Shown: one piece after another, positions 44,330-55,000 of the stretch
Numbering within the stretch: position 1 is the first letter of the stretch
Layout of the letters: the number at the start of each line of letters is the position of its first letter
Assembly: GCF_004768545.1 (NCBI RefSeq)
Contig: NZ_CP038635.1
Coordinates: 682,001 to 746,000, forward strand
Length of the DNA stretch: 64,000 nt
Reading direction: 5' to 3'
Origin: Cupriavidus oxalaticus
GTDB lineage: Bacteria > Pseudomonadota > Gammaproteobacteria > Burkholderiales > Burkholderiaceae
Translations under genes and position numbers: made by a program
Notes under the pieces: generated by a model
Seen by the model: the letters and a program-made list of their open reading frames with translations, nothing else
What the model was told of the DNA's origin: nothing
The model's database searches: none

Positions 44330-45202
44330 TCACCAGTTGCCGGACGCGCCGCCGCCATCGAAGCCGCCGCCGCCTCCGCCGCTGAAGCCTCCACCGCCGC
44401 CGCCACCGCCGCCGAAACCTCCTCCGAAGCCGCCGCCGCGTCGTCCCCAGCCCTGCCCCATGCCGTAGCCCCCCAGCCCGCCAAGGCCGCCGGCGATCAC
44501 GTCACGGCCACGCCGGGTGGTGACGATCTGCGGCCCGCGGGAGCGCCGCATGGCGCCGATAAAGAAAAACAAGATGATCGCCAGCGGGAACAGCACCGGC
44601 AGCCAGTCGGCCAGCGCCGAGGATTGCTGCGCCTTGCGCGGCTGCGGCCCGGCCAGGCCTTCCTTGTCGATGGTGGCCTGGATGGCGGAGATGCCCGCCG
44701 CCAGCCCGCCGTAGAAGTCGTTCTGGCGGAAATGCGGCGCCATCACGTCCTGCAGGATGCGCTTGGACATGGCATCGGTCAGCGACCCCTGCACGCCGCG
44801 ACCGACCTCCAGCCGCATCTTGCGCAGCCCGGGCGGATTGTTCTTGGCGATCAGGACGATCACGCCGTCGTCGATGCCCTTGCGCCCGGCGCGCCACGCG
44901 TCGGCCACGCGGATGCTGTAGGCGTCGATGGGCTCGGGCTCGGTGGTCGGCACCATCAGCACGAAGATCTGGCTGCCGCGCTGCTGCTCGTATTCGGCGA
45001 GTACGTTTTCCAGCGCGGTGCGCTGCTGCGAGCTGAGCGTGCCGGTCAGGTCGGTGACGCGCTGGGTCAGCGGCGGCACCGGCACGAAGCCGTCGGCCGC
45101 CAGCGCCGGCGCGCACAGCCATGCCGCCAGCCACAGCAGCAGCGCGGCCAGGCCGGTGCGCCAGGAGGACGGCTGCTGCGAGCGGCCGGTGGTCAGGCCC
45201 AT
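44330..45202 (-). CDS. YgcG-type TPM-domain membrane protein
   Basis: This 290-residue exported protein has a signal peptide (about 1-36, ending ALAAD) and a TPM domain at about 45-170 (VPVPPLTQRVTDLTGTLSSQQRTALENVL, GSQIFVLMVPTTEPEPIDAYS, RVADAWRAGRKGIDDGVIVLIAKN, RLEVGRGVQGSLTDA). A membrane helix follows near 205-225, and the C-terminal 45 residues are very Gly-rich, ending in GGGFDGGGASGNW. The domain would face the periplasm. The gene starts 10 bp after the lemA stop, the recurring lemA-TPM pairing of many bacteria. Its biochemical role is not established. Confidence 0.9.
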   Translation of the reverse strand: MGLTTGRSQQPSSWRTGLAALLLWLAAWLCAPALAADGFVPVPPLTQRVTDLTGTLSSQQRTALENVLAEYEQQRGSQIFVLMVPTTEPEPIDAYSIRVADAWRAGRKGIDDGVIVLIAKNNPPGLRKMRLEVGRGVQGSLTDAMSKRILQDVMAPHFRQNDFYGGLAAGISAIQATIDKEGLAGPQPRKAQQSSALADWLPVLFPLAIILFFFIGAMRRSRGPQIVTTRRGRDVIAGGLGGLGGYGMGQGWGRRGGGFGGGFGGGGGGGGGFSGGGGGGFDGGGASGNW

Positions 45203-45212
45203 GGCCGCCGCC

Positions 45213-45839
45213 TCAGAACTTGACTGCCGGCGGCGTCGAGATGGCCTTCTCGTTGTCCACCGTGAACGACGGCTTGACCGGGTACTTGAAGATCATCGCG
45301 GTCAGGTTGGTGGGGAAGCTGCGCGCCAGGACGTTGAAGTCCTGGACCGCGGCGATGTAGCGCTGGCGCGCCACGGTGATGCGGTTCTCGGTGCCTTCCA
45401 GCTGCGACTGCAGGTCGCGGAAGGAGGCGTCGGCCTTCAGTTGAGGGTAGTTCTCGGACACCGCCAGCAGGCGCGACAGCGCGCTGGACAGTTCGCCCTG
45501 CGCCTGCTGGAAGCGCTTGAACGCTTCCGGGTCGTTCAGGGTCTCGGGCGAGACCTGGATGCTGGTCGCGGCCGCGCGCGCCTTGGTCACCGCTTCGAGC
45601 GTCTCGCGCTCGTGCGTGGCGTAGCCCTTGACGGTGTTGACCAGGTTGGGGATCAGGTCGGCACGGCGCTGGTACTGGTTGATGACCTCGCCCCAGGCCG
45701 CCTTGACCGCCTCGTCCTTGGCCTGGAAGTCGTTGTAGCCGCAGGCGGTCAGCAGGCTGGCCATGGCCGCCAGCAGCAGCCAGCGCAGCACGGACAGCGG
45801 CGAGCGCAGCTGCGAGGACAGGGAGAAAGAGGCGCGCAT
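45213..45839 (-). CDS. lemA: LemA family lipoprotein
   Basis: This 208-residue protein belongs to the LemA family. The N-terminal signal ends in the lipobox LLTAC, so the mature protein is probably a lipoprotein. The conserved coiled helical body includes AKDEAVKAAWGEVINQYQRRADLIPNLVNTVKGYA, the hallmark of the family, and the ending RSFPTNLTAMIFKYPVKPSFTVDNEKA. GGAGT 7 bp before the ATG at 45839 supports this start; the frame is open further upstream without a ribosome site. It is the first gene of a lemA-TPM-TPM operon. The molecular role is not known. Confidence 0.92.
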   Translation of the reverse strand: MRASFSLSSQLRSPLSVLRWLLLAAMASLLTACGYNDFQAKDEAVKAAWGEVINQYQRRADLIPNLVNTVKGYATHERETLEAVTKARAAATSIQVSPETLNDPEAFKRFQQAQGELSSALSRLLAVSENYPQLKADASFRDLQSQLEGTENRITVARQRYIAAVQDFNVLARSFPTNLTAMIFKYPVKPSFTVDNEKAISTPPAVKF

Positions 45840-45960
45840 CGTGGGACTCCGCAGGTTAGGCATGGCAGGCATGGCCTGGCGAGTCCCAAGTGTAGCGCAC
45901 CGCCCATCTGCCAGGCGACGGCCCAGGCGACGCCCCGGCACGTCGCCCGCCGGCATGGCC

Positions 45961-47253
45961 TCAGGCCGCCGCGAACGCCTTGCGCGCGGCATCGAAGGTG
46001 GCGCCCAGGATGGCGTCGTCGTGCTGCGCCGAGACAAAGCCGGCCTCGAACGCCGACGGCGCCAGGTAGACGCCGTTGTCCAGCATGGCATGGAAGAAGC
46101 GATTGAAGCGCGCGGTGTCGCTCTTGGTCACCTCGGCGAAGCTGCCCGGCACGCCTTCGCGGAAATACAGGCCGAACATGCCGCCGATGGCGTCCGCTGC
46201 GAACGGCACGCCGGCTGCCTGCGCGGCTTCGGCCAGGCCGTCGGCCAGCTTGCGGGTCTGCGCGGCCAGCCGGTCGTAGAAGCCGGGCGCCTGGATCAGC
46301 TTCAGCGTGGTCAGGCCGGCGGCCACCGCCAGCGGATTGCCCGACAGCGTGCCGGCCTGGTAGACGCCGCCCAGCGGCGCCAGCTTGGCCATGATGTCGC
46401 GCCGCCCGCCGAAGGCTGCCGCCGGCATGCCGCCGCCGATCACCTTGCCCAGGCAGGTCATGTCCGGGCGGATGCCGTAGTGGGCCTGGGCGCCGCCCAG
46501 CGCCACGCGGAAGCCGGTCATCACTTCGTCGAAGATCAGCACCGCGCCGTCGCGGCTGCACAGTTCGCGCATAGCCTTCAGGAAGGCGTCGCTGGCGCGC
46601 ACCAGGTTCATGTTGCCGGCCACCGGCTCGACGATCACCGCGGCGATCTCGCCGGCGTGCTTGGCGAAGGCCTGCTCCAGCTGCTCGACGTTGTTGTACT
46701 CCAGCACCATGGTGTGGCGGGTGACGTCGGCCGGCACGCCAGCCGAGGAGGGGGCGTTCTGCGTGGTGTCGGCAAAGGTCAGCAGGCCCGAGCCGGCCTT
46801 GACCAGCAGGCTGTCGGCATGGCCGTGGTAGCAGCCCTCGAACTTGATGATCAGGTCGCGGCCGGTAAACCCGCGCGCCAGCCGCAGCGCGCTCATGGTC
46901 GCCTCGGTGCCGGAAGACACCAGCCGCACCTGCTCGATCGACGGCACCAGCTTGCAGATTTCCTCGGCCATGGCGATCTCGGCCTCGGTCGGGGCGCCGA
47001 ACGAGAAGCTGTGGGCCGCGGTCTCCTGCACCGCGCGCACCACCTCGGGGTGGGCGTGGCCGACGATCATCGGACCCCAGGAGCCGATGTAGTCGATATA
47101 GCGCTGGCCATCGGCATCCCACATATAGGCTCCTTCGGCGCGCGTGATGAAGCGCGGCGTGCCGCCCACCGAGCGGAAGGCACGCACGGGGGAGTTGACG
47201 CCGCCAGGAATGGTCTGCTGGGCGCGGTCGAAGAGCTGCTGGTTACGGGACAT
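45961..47253 (-). CDS. hemL: Glutamate-1-semialdehyde 2,1-aminomutase
   Basis: This 430-residue PLP enzyme converts glutamate-1-semialdehyde to 5-aminolevulinate, the second step of the C5 route to haem and other tetrapyrroles. The opening [22 protein letters not shown], the [16 protein letters not shown] motif, the [11 protein letters not shown] region and the PLP Lys at residue 270 (CLGKVIGGG) are all family typical. The length matches (E. coli 426). It is divergent from the rubredoxin gene with about 225 bp between, a neighbourhood common in betaproteobacteria. No clear ribosome site is seen near the ATG at 47253; homology with known N-termini supports it. Confidence 0.97.
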   Translation of the reverse strand: MSRNQQLFDRAQQTIPGGVNSPVRAFRSVGGTPRFITRAEGAYMWDADGQRYIDYIGSWGPMIVGHAHPEVVRAVQETAAHSFSFGAPTEAEIAMAEEICKLVPSIEQVRLVSSGTEATMSALRLARGFTGRDLIIKFEGCYHGHADSLLVKAGSGLLTFADTTQNAPSSAGVPADVTRHTMVLEYNNVEQLEQAFAKHAGEIAAVIVEPVAGNMNLVRASDAFLKAMRELCSRDGAVLIFDEVMTGFRVALGGAQAHYGIRPDMTCLGKVIGGGMPAAAFGGRRDIMAKLAPLGGVYQAGTLSGNPLAVAAGLTTLKLIQAPGFYDRLAAQTRKLADGLAEAAQAAGVPFAADAIGGMFGLYFREGVPGSFAEVTKSDTARFNRFFHAMLDNGVYLAPSAFEAGFVSAQHDDAILGATFDAARKAFAAA

Positions 47254-47479
47254 GGCGTTGAGTGGGATCAAGGACTGCTGGGAACGTGGCGGCGCGGCCG
47301 GCGTCTCGTCGACATGCAGGCAATACCGTGGAATGTCACGGCAATTGACTGCCAATCCGGCGCTAACATGCGCGAACACGGCGGAACTGGCACGATTCTG
47401 GCGGTCGCCGGCTGGCGCGGGCGGCACGGTTTCGGTACCATCTGCGCTGGATTTTAATGGAGAGTGGCCAGAGCCTGTT

Positions 47480-47650
47480 ATGGAATACAAGACTTGGATG
47501 TGCCTGATCTGCGGCTGGATCTACGACGAAGCCGCAGGCGCGCCGGAAGACGGCATCGCCCCCGGTACCCGGTGGGAAGACGTGCCCATCAACTGGACCT
47601 GCCCGGAATGCGGTGCGCGCAAGGAAGATTTCGAGATGGTGGCCATCTGA
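47480..47650 (+). CDS. rubA: Rubredoxin
   Basis: This 56-residue protein is a rubredoxin, a small electron carrier with one iron bound by four Cys. The two CxxC knuckles are [15 protein letters not shown] and [15 protein letters not shown], with the usual aromatic neighbours and GTRWEDVP between. The length is standard. The partner is not known; rubredoxins serve alkane hydroxylases, oxygen detoxification or reductive stress systems. It lies upstream of pilG in the same direction, but the 370-bp gap suggests a separate promoter. Confidence 0.96.
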   Translation: MEYKTWMCLICGWIYDEAAGAPEDGIAPGTRWEDVPINWTCPECGARKEDFEMVAI

Positions 47651-48022
47651 TGCTGGCAGCCGCCCGGCACGACGCCAGCTTGTGCGCCATCGAAGCTTCA
47701 TAGAAAGCCGCCACACTGGCCACGCGCGTCGCGCCGATACGACAGAACGCCGTCAAGGGCCCGCCGCTCCGGATTGACGGCCCCCCGGCGTCTTGTCACA
47801 CTCTGTTGCAAATTATGTGGCCGTCCATCCGCCATTGGTGGGGAAGACGGCAGGCAGGTGCGGGTTCCACGCACCGCCACTGCCGGGTCTGGCCCGGCCT
47901 TGAAGGGAAGCAGAATCATTTTTCGGGGGTCCGTCGGGGCGCGCATGGGTCGCGCTGCTCCGCACGGGTGTTCTCTAGTGCTTGCCGGCGCGCCGCAGGG
48001 CGTGGCCGGTCGCGGGAACAAC
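47651..48022. other. Region between rubredoxin and pilG
   Basis: This 372-bp gap has no gene I can support, although the pilG frame stays open upstream. TTGTCA at 47793-47798 followed by an A/T-rich ATTATG at 47812-47817 is the only promoter-like feature, and its spacing is too short for a confident call. pilG may start later, at 48099. Confidence 0.4.
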
Positions 48023-48523
48023 ATGCGGGTCGCTCATACAGAAGAAAACCAGCGGGTCAATGCCGCCGGCGCCAGCATTGCGGCGCCTGGCGTACCAATG
48101 CCGGACACCCAGGCGCACGCGCGCCGCAAGGTGCTGGTCATCGACGATTCCAGCACCATCCGCCGCACGGCGGAAATCTTCCTGTCGCAGGCGGGATACC
48201 AGGTCATGCTGGCCGAGGACGGCTTCGAGGCGCTGGCCAAGGTCGGCGAGCTGCATCCGGACCTGGTCTTCTGCGACATCCTGATGCCCCGGCTGGACGG
48301 GTACCAGACCTGCTCCCTGATCAAGAAAAGCCCGCGCTTCCACGCCATCCCCGTGATCATGCTGTCGTCGCGCGACGGCGTGTTCGACCGCTCGCGCGGC
48401 CGGCTGGTGGGGGCGCATGACCATCTAGCCAAGCCGTTCACCCGCGAGGCGTTGCTGCAGGCCGTGCAGGCCTGCCTGCCGGTCCGCGCCGACGTGGCGG
48501 AAAAGGCCTTGCCGGCATGCTGA
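48023..48523 (+). CDS. pilG: PilG, response regulator of the type IV pilus chemosensory system
   Basis: This 166-residue single-domain response regulator matches PilG. KVLVIDDSSTIRRTAEIFLSQAGYQ starts the receiver domain, the phospho-acceptor is Asp85 in LVFCDILMPRLDGYQTC, and AKPF carries the conserved Lys. The sequence SLIKKSPRFHAIPVIMLSSRDGVFDRSRGRLVGA is close to PilG of Pseudomonas. PilG relays the PilL/ChpA signal to twitching motility and to adenylate cyclase. An N-terminal extension of about 30 residues precedes the domain; the ATG at 48099 would remove it. pilHIJL follow in order. Confidence 0.93.
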   Translation: MRVAHTEENQRVNAAGASIAAPGVPMPDTQAHARRKVLVIDDSSTIRRTAEIFLSQAGYQVMLAEDGFEALAKVGELHPDLVFCDILMPRLDGYQTCSLIKKSPRFHAIPVIMLSSRDGVFDRSRGRLVGAHDHLAKPFTREALLQAVQACLPVRADVAEKALPAC

Positions 48524-48550
48524 CGGCGTGAACGAACCGAAGGAAACCTC

Positions 48551-48922
48551 ATGACTGCCATCAACAAGATCCTGATCGTCGACGACTCTCCGACCGAAGC
48601 GCTGTTCATGTCCGACCTGCTCGGCAAGCGCGGCTTCAAGGTCTCGGTCGCCGGCAACAGCGACCAGGCCTTCGCGCGCCTGGAATCGGAAAGCTTCGAC
48701 CTGATCCTCATGGACGTGGTGATGCCCGGCCAGAACGGCTACCAGGCGACCCGCGCGATCAAGCGCGACGACCGCTTCAAGGACATCCCCGTGATCATGT
48801 GCACCAGCAAGGGCCTGGACACCGACCGCATCTGGGGCATGCGCCAGGGCGCGTCGGACTACATCGTCAAGCCGGTCGACGGCGAGGAACTGCTGGGCAA
48901 GATCGCCGCGCTGGCGCACTGA
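48551..48922 (+). CDS. pilH: PilH, response regulator of the type IV pilus chemosensory system
   Basis: This 123-residue receiver-only protein matches PilH. The domain begins NKILIVDDSPTEALFMSDLL, the phospho-acceptor is Asp55 in LILMDVVMPGQNGYQATRAI, Thr in VIMCTSKG and Lys in IVKPVDGEEL complete the active site. In Pseudomonas PilH modulates signalling through PilG, acting as a phosphate sink or on pilus retraction. GAAGGA before the ATG at 48551 supports the start, 28 bp after the pilG stop. Confidence 0.96.
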   Translation: MTAINKILIVDDSPTEALFMSDLLGKRGFKVSVAGNSDQAFARLESESFDLILMDVVMPGQNGYQATRAIKRDDRFKDIPVIMCTSKGLDTDRIWGMRQGASDYIVKPVDGEELLGKIAALAH

Positions 48923-48974
48923 GCCGCCAGCGCCGGCCGTACGGGATGCCACCACCAGTACCGGGGACCGCCAC

Positions 48975-49535
48975 ATGAACGCGCCACGCCAAGACCTACG
49001 CGCCCGCCACACCCGCCTGCAGGACTACCAGGCCATGCTGGCCCGGCGCCTGCGCGAGGCGCGCACCCTGCCCGCCGCAGACAGCTACCTGGCGCTGCAG
49101 ATCGGCGCGCGCCACTGGCTGCTGCCGCTGGCGGAGACCGGCGAGGTGCTCGACATGCGCCCGCCCAGCCGCGTGCCGCTGACGCAGCCGTGGTACAGCG
49201 GCCTGGTCAATGCGCGCGGCAGCCTGCTTGGCGTGATCGATTTCAGCCTGTTCTGCGGCGGCGCGCCCACGCCGGTGCAGCCCGGCAGCAAGCTGGTGGT
49301 GCTGTCGCGCCAGGTGGAGCGCGCCTGCGCGATCCTGGCCACGCGCGTGGCCGGCTTGCGCCATGCCACGGAACTGGGGCTGCCGCACGAGGAGGCGGCG
49401 CAGGGACTGGATGAGGTGCCGGCCTGGGAGGGCCAGCGCTTTGCCGACCGCGACGGGCGCGACTGGCAGGTGCTCAACGTGCGCGCGCTGCTGGACGCGC
49501 CGGCGTTCCTGCAGGTGGGCCGCAGCGCGGCCTGA
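48975..49535 (+). CDS. pilI: PilI, CheW-like adaptor
   Basis: This 186-residue protein is a CheW-like adaptor that couples the receptor PilJ to the kinase PilL. The CheW domain runs from about residue 35 to 170, with [49 protein letters not shown], and the end [21 protein letters not shown] 30-residue helical N-terminus with [16 protein letters not shown] is typical of PilI. The ribosome site is weak. The gene lies 52 bp after pilH and 104 bp before pilJ. Confidence 0.93.
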   Translation: MNAPRQDLRARHTRLQDYQAMLARRLREARTLPAADSYLALQIGARHWLLPLAETGEVLDMRPPSRVPLTQPWYSGLVNARGSLLGVIDFSLFCGGAPTPVQPGSKLVVLSRQVERACAILATRVAGLRHATELGLPHEEAAQGLDEVPAWEGQRFADRDGRDWQVLNVRALLDAPAFLQVGRSAA

Positions 49536-49639
49536 GGCGCGCAGCGCCGCGAGCAGGCAAGAAACAAGCGCTGGCCCCGGCCTGGCGCACCCGGCACGAG
49601 CCGCCGGGCACAACAACGAATAGAACGGAAGAGGGTGCC

Positions 49640-51880
49640 ATGGGTTTCAAGAAATTCAGCCTGGGCCGGCGTACGCCGGCAGCCGACGCCGCCGCCGCCC
49701 TTGGCGGCGGGCCGGACATGGCCTATGCCGGCGGCCGGGAAGCCGCGCCCGCGGAACCTGCATCTGCCACACCTGCCGCGTCGGCCGCACCCGCCGGGCT
49801 TGGCGCCACGCCGCTGGAGCACGTGTCGGCGTGGATGGGCCGCATGCCGTTCTCGTCGCAGCAGCGGGTGCTGACCGTGGGCGTGGTGGTGTCGCTGGTG
49901 GCACTGCTGGGCTCGGTGTACCTGGATAACCGCATCGCCAACAATGCCGCGGCGCAGATCGAGATCGCCGGCGACATGCTGATGCACTCGCAGCGCCTGG
50001 GCAAGGCGGTGCCGGTGGCGCTGCTGGGCAATGCGCAGGCCTTTACGCAGCTGCGCGAGTCCAAGGAGACGCTGGCGAAGGACCTGAAGGCGCTGCAGGA
50101 CGGCAGCGACGAGAAACACGTGCGCGCCACCACGGGCGATGCCGCGCCGCTGCTGGAAACCGCGATGACGTCGTGGAAGCGCTCGGAGAAGAGCGCGGCC
50201 GACGTGCTGGCCCAGCGGCCTGTGCTGACAACGATCGGCCAGACCCTGCAGGTCTTCAACGCGTCGAACCCCGAACTGCTGGAAGCCGCCGAGCAGGTGG
50301 CCGCGATCAAGCTGCAGTCCGGCGCCAATGCGCGCGAGGTGGCGGCGTCCGCGCAGCTGGTGATGCTGACGCAGCGCCTGGGCAAGAACCTGAACGAGTT
50401 CCTGGCCGGCGAAGGCGTCAACCCCGAGACCGCGTTCCTGCTCGGCAAGGACACCAACACCTTCCGCGAGACGCTCGACGGCCTGATGAACGGCAGCGAA
50501 GCGCTGCGCCTGAATGCCGCCACCGACGAAGAGACGCGCGGCTACCTGAAGCAGCTGTCGCAGCGTTTCGACGCGGTGCAGAAGACCACCCAGACCATTC
50601 TGCAGAACCTGCCCGGCCTGATCGCCGCCAAGCGCGCGCAGCAGCAGATCTTCAACGACAACGAGGCGCTGCGCGGCGAGCTGTCGGCCCTGCAGCGCGC
50701 GTATGCGGAGTCGGCGCGCCTGCGCCCGGTGACGCTGGGCGCGACCGTGGTGTCCGCGCTGCTGACGCTGCTATGCCTGGTCGGCCTGGCCGCGCTGTAC
50801 CTGCGCGATTCGCGCATGCGCGCCCTCGAAGCCGAGGCGCGCGAACGCGAGGCCGAAGCGCGCCGCCTCGATGAAAAGCGCAACAACGACAACACCCAGA
50901 AGGCCATTCTGCAACTGATGAACGAGCTGCAGGATATCGCCGACGGCGACCTGACGCGGCAGGCCACGGTGACCGAGGACATCACCGGTGCCATCGCCGA
51001 CTCGGTCAACTACACCGTGGAAGAACTGCGCGAGCTGGTCGGCCGGGTGCAGCAGACCGCGGGCGAGGTGACGCAGGCGTCGGGGCAGGTGCAGGCCACC
51101 TCGACCCAGCTGCTGTCGACCACCGAGGAGCAGTCGCGCCAGATCCGCCAGACCGGCGAATCGGTGGTGGAGATGGCCGACCGCATCACGCAGGTGTCGC
51201 GCGGCGCGGCCGAGTCGGCCAATGTGGCGCGCGCCTCGCTGACCGCGGCCGAGCAGGGCCAGCAGGCGGTGCAGAACGCCATCTCCGGCATGAACGACAT
51301 CCGCGAGCAGATTCAGGAAACCTCCAAGCGGATCAAGCGCCTGGGCGAATCGTCGCAGGAGATCGGTGAAATCGTCGAGCTGATTTCCGACATTACCGAG
51401 CAGACCAACGTGCTGGCACTGAACGCCGCCATCCAGGCCGCCTCGGCCGGCGAAGCCGGGCGCGGCTTCTCGGTGGTGGCCGAGGAAGTGCAGCGGCTGG
51501 CCGAACGCTCCGGCGAGGCCACCAAGCAGATCGGCGCGCTGATCCGCACCATCCAGACCGATACCCAGGACGCCGTGCACGCCATGGAGCGCAGCACGCA
51601 GGGCGTGGTCGAAGGCGCGCGCCTGTCGGACAACGCCGGCGCGGCGCTGGTCGAGATCGGCCGCGTGTCGCGCCAGCTGGCGGAGCTGATCGAGCAGATC
51701 TCGCAGTCCACCTCGCACGAGGCCGACCTTGCCACCACGGTGGCGCGCCATATCGAACGCATCCTGCAGGTTACCGAGCAGACCACCAGCGGCACGCGCC
51801 AGACCGCGCAATCCGTGCGCCAGCTGACGCTGCTGTCCGAGGAACTGCGCAACTCGGTGTCGCGCTTCAAGATCGCCTGA
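49640..51880 (+). CDS. pilJ: PilJ, methyl-accepting chemoreceptor of the type IV pilus system
   Basis: This 746-residue inner-membrane receptor matches PilJ. Transmembrane helices at about 75-94 and 363-388 flank a periplasmic region with two repeated PilJ sensor modules ([22 protein letters not shown] and [19 protein letters not shown]). A HAMP-like linker and the cytoplasmic signalling domain follow, with the conserved hairpin tip [31 protein letters not shown] around 585-615. The start at 49640 gives an extra Ala/Pro-rich cytoplasmic N-terminus of about 70 residues compared with Pseudomonas PilJ. PilJ senses pilus or surface contact. Confidence 0.95.
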   Translation: MGFKKFSLGRRTPAADAAAALGGGPDMAYAGGREAAPAEPASATPAASAAPAGLGATPLEHVSAWMGRMPFSSQQRVLTVGVVVSLVALLGSVYLDNRIANNAAAQIEIAGDMLMHSQRLGKAVPVALLGNAQAFTQLRESKETLAKDLKALQDGSDEKHVRATTGDAAPLLETAMTSWKRSEKSAADVLAQRPVLTTIGQTLQVFNASNPELLEAAEQVAAIKLQSGANAREVAASAQLVMLTQRLGKNLNEFLAGEGVNPETAFLLGKDTNTFRETLDGLMNGSEALRLNAATDEETRGYLKQLSQRFDAVQKTTQTILQNLPGLIAAKRAQQQIFNDNEALRGELSALQRAYAESARLRPVTLGATVVSALLTLLCLVGLAALYLRDSRMRALEAEAREREAEARRLDEKRNNDNTQKAILQLMNELQDIADGDLTRQATVTEDITGAIADSVNYTVEELRELVGRVQQTAGEVTQASGQVQATSTQLLSTTEEQSRQIRQTGESVVEMADRITQVSRGAAESANVARASLTAAEQGQQAVQNAISGMNDIREQIQETSKRIKRLGESSQEIGEIVELISDITEQTNVLALNAAIQAASAGEAGRGFSVVAEEVQRLAERSGEATKQIGALIRTIQTDTQDAVHAMERSTQGVVEGARLSDNAGAALVEIGRVSRQLAELIEQISQSTSHEADLATTVARHIERILQVTEQTTSGTRQTAQSVRQLTLLSEELRNSVSRFKIA

Positions 51881-52019
51881 GTGGCCGGATGACGCCTGCG
51901 ACTGCTTCCGCGCAGCGCGGCAACTGCCGCCACGCCTGCCAACAAGCCAACCCAGCGCCTGCCTGCCGCCGCGGCGGGCCGCCCGCGGCCGCCCTGGCGG
52001 CGCCGCACTGGAAGCCGTC

Positions 52020-55000
52020 ATGTCCATGAATTTTCCCCTCCCGAGCGAAGCGGCCGATGCCAACGCATCGCTGCCGGCGCCCGCCATGCCCGAACCGGAA
52101 GCGGCGCCGCTGCCCGCATCGGCCACCACTGCCGCGCCGGCCGACGCCGGCGGCGCGGCGCGCGACCTGTCCGGGTTGGCGTGGCTCGCGCCGAGCCTGC
52201 GCGGCGCGCTCGAAGACGCGGCCGCGGAGCTGGGCCACTACGTCGATGAAATCCGCCAGGCGCCCGAGGCGCTGGGCGCGCGCGATACCACCTCGCTGCG
52301 GCTCGCCGGCCAGCACCTGCACCAGGCCGCCGGCGCGGTGCATATCGTCGGATTGCGCGGCACCGATCCGTACTGCCAGGCGCTGCGGCGCCTGCTCGAG
52401 GCCATCGATGCCGGCCAGCTTGCCGCCGATGCGCAGGCGCTGGCGGTGTTCCGCGCCGGCGTGCAGGCACTGGCCGAGTATGTCGACGACCTGATGGCCG
52501 GCGACGACGAGGCCCCGCTGCGGCTGTTCCAGCCCTACGCCGGCGTGCTGGCGCAACTGCGCGAGGAGCGCGTGCATCCGGCCGACCTGTGGCTCGACGA
52601 GCTGCAGATGCTGCCCGGCATGCTGCTGCCGGCGCGCAGCCCCGCCGCCATCACGCGCGCGCGCCAGCAGTTCGAGGCCACGCTGCTGAAGGCCATGCGC
52701 CTGCCCGCCGCGTGCCAGGACCCGGCCCTGTTGCGCGAGGCCTGGCTGCCACTGCATGCGGCGCTGGATGAAGTGCGCGCCAACGAGCAGGAGCCGCGCC
52801 GCGCCGCCGACCACCCGGACCGCGACGTGTGGCATGTGCTGGGGCTGGTGTTCCGCGCGCTTGCATATGGACTGCTGCCGTCCGACCTGCTGGCCAAGCG
52901 CTTTGCCGGGCGTGCCAACCTGCTGCTGCGCCAGTACCAGCAAGGGCATGTGCGCGTGCCGCAGGCGCTGCTGAACGATGCCGTGTTCCTGCTAGTGTGC
53001 ACGGGGCTGGCGAAAACGGCTGCCGCAGACGCGGTCCAGGCCGATGGCGCGGCTGCCGCGCGCAGCGTCATCGCCCGTACGCTGGCGGCCTTCCGGCTCG
53101 ACGCCGCGCACGCGGTGGCCGATGCCGACTTCCGGCTGCGCTACTACGGCTGGCTCGACCCGATCGATACGCGCAACCTGCAGCAGGCCGCCGCGGGGCT
53201 GGAGCAGGCCGCTGCCGGCGACCAGGCCGGCTGGGAAACCGCGCTGGCGGCGCTCGCCGAAGCCGCGCAGCCGCTGGGACAGCCGCCGCTGCAGCGCTGC
53301 CTGTCGCAGGCGGCGGTGTCGGCCGCGGGGCCCGACTGGGAGCGTAGCCGTGCCGCAGCGCTGGGCGCCACCGGCATCGCGTTGTTCCTGGCGCGTGCGC
53401 TCGCCTTGCCGTGGCGCGTGCACGGACAATCCGCCCATCCCGCCGCGGCGCGCTTTGCCGCGCAGTGCGAGGCACTGGCCGACTGCCTGCACCAGTCGCT
53501 GTCGGATCCCGCCGTGGGCGCGCCGGCGTGGCTGGCCAGCATGGTCGACGATGCGCGCGCGCAGGCGCTGCGCGGCGAGGCCGTGGCGCAGCTGCGCGCG
53601 CACCTCGACAGCGGCGAATCGTGGCTGGACAGCTATGACCGCAACGCCGCGCGTGCCGACGGCGCCGGCCACCTGCGCGATGCGCGCCAGGCGTTCGCGG
53701 CGCTGGGCAACACGCTGGAGCGGCTGCAGGCGTCGCCGGCGCTACCGGCCGCGCTGGCCGGCGACGCGGGCAGGGCCATGGCTGCGGTGCAGGCTGTCAA
53801 TGAGCGGCTGGCCGCGGTTGGCGATGCCTCCCACGCTTCCGATGCCGCCTTGCGCACCGAACTGCTCGCCGCCGTGGCGGCAGAGCTGGGCACCGTCCAT
53901 GCCTTTGCCGATGCGCTTGAATTCGGCCGCGCCCGCCGTCAAGACATCCCCGCCGAAGTCGCAGCCGCCGATGACGGGCGCGCTTTCCAGCATCCGCTCG
54001 CTGCCGCGCGCGACGCCGCGGCCGAAGCGCTGCACGCCGGCCCCATGCCCGACGCACCGCAGGTGCAGCGGCTGCGTGCCGCGCTGCAGGCACTGGCAGA
54101 CCAGGCCGCAATCGACGACAACGCGCCGCTGCGGCGCCGCGCCGCCGATGCCACCACCCAATGCAATGCCTGGCTGGCTGGCAGCGACGATGCCGCCGGC
54201 CGCCTGATGCTGGCGCTGGCAGATGCCGCGGGCGAACCCGAACCCGCGCCCCTGCCTGCCGCTGCCGCAGAGCCGGCCCTGCCCGCCGCCGGCGACAGCG
54301 CGGCGGTCGATGCCGAGCTGCTCGACATCTTCCTGAACGAAGCCGACGAGGTACTGGGCGGTATTGCCGGCGACCTCAACGCAGGTGTCGATGCCTTGGG
54401 CGATGCCGACACGCTCAGCCGCGTGCGGCGCGCCTTCCATACGCTCAAGGGCTCGAGCCGCATGGTCGGGCTGCATCGCTACGGCGAAGCCGCCTGGGCG
54501 GTGGAGCAGGTGATGAACCTGTGGATCGCCGAGGCGCGCGCGCCGGCGCCGGCGCTGCTGTCGCTGCTGCGCCGCGCGCACGCCGAGCTCTCGGTGTGGG
54601 TGGCACAGCTGCACCGCGATGCAGCTGCGGCGCACGACATTGCGCCGCTGGTGGCGACCGCCGAGGCGGTGCGCGACGGCGGCCTGGCGACGGCCGACGA
54701 GGCGGTGCCAGCCGAGCCCTCCATCCCCGAAGAAGCTCCGCGCGCAGCGTCCGCGGACGACAGCCAGCCGGGCGCGGCGGCACCGCAGGACACGCCCGCC
54801 GACGACGACAACGTCATTCCGTTCCGCCTGGCCGGCGGCTTGTCCAGCGACGAGGACAACTACAAGGTCATCGGCCCGGTGCGCATCGGCCTGGCGCTCT
54901 ACAACGTCTACCTGCAAGAGGCCGACGACCTGCTGCGCCAGTTCGCCACCGATGTTTCCGAATGGCGCCACGAGGACCATCCGTGCCCGAGCGAACTGGC

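Noticed and set aside
47793..47819. TTGTCA/ATTATG as a pilG promoter or sigma-54 site
   Set aside because: Spacing is too short for sigma-70, and the -24 GG is missing for sigma-54.
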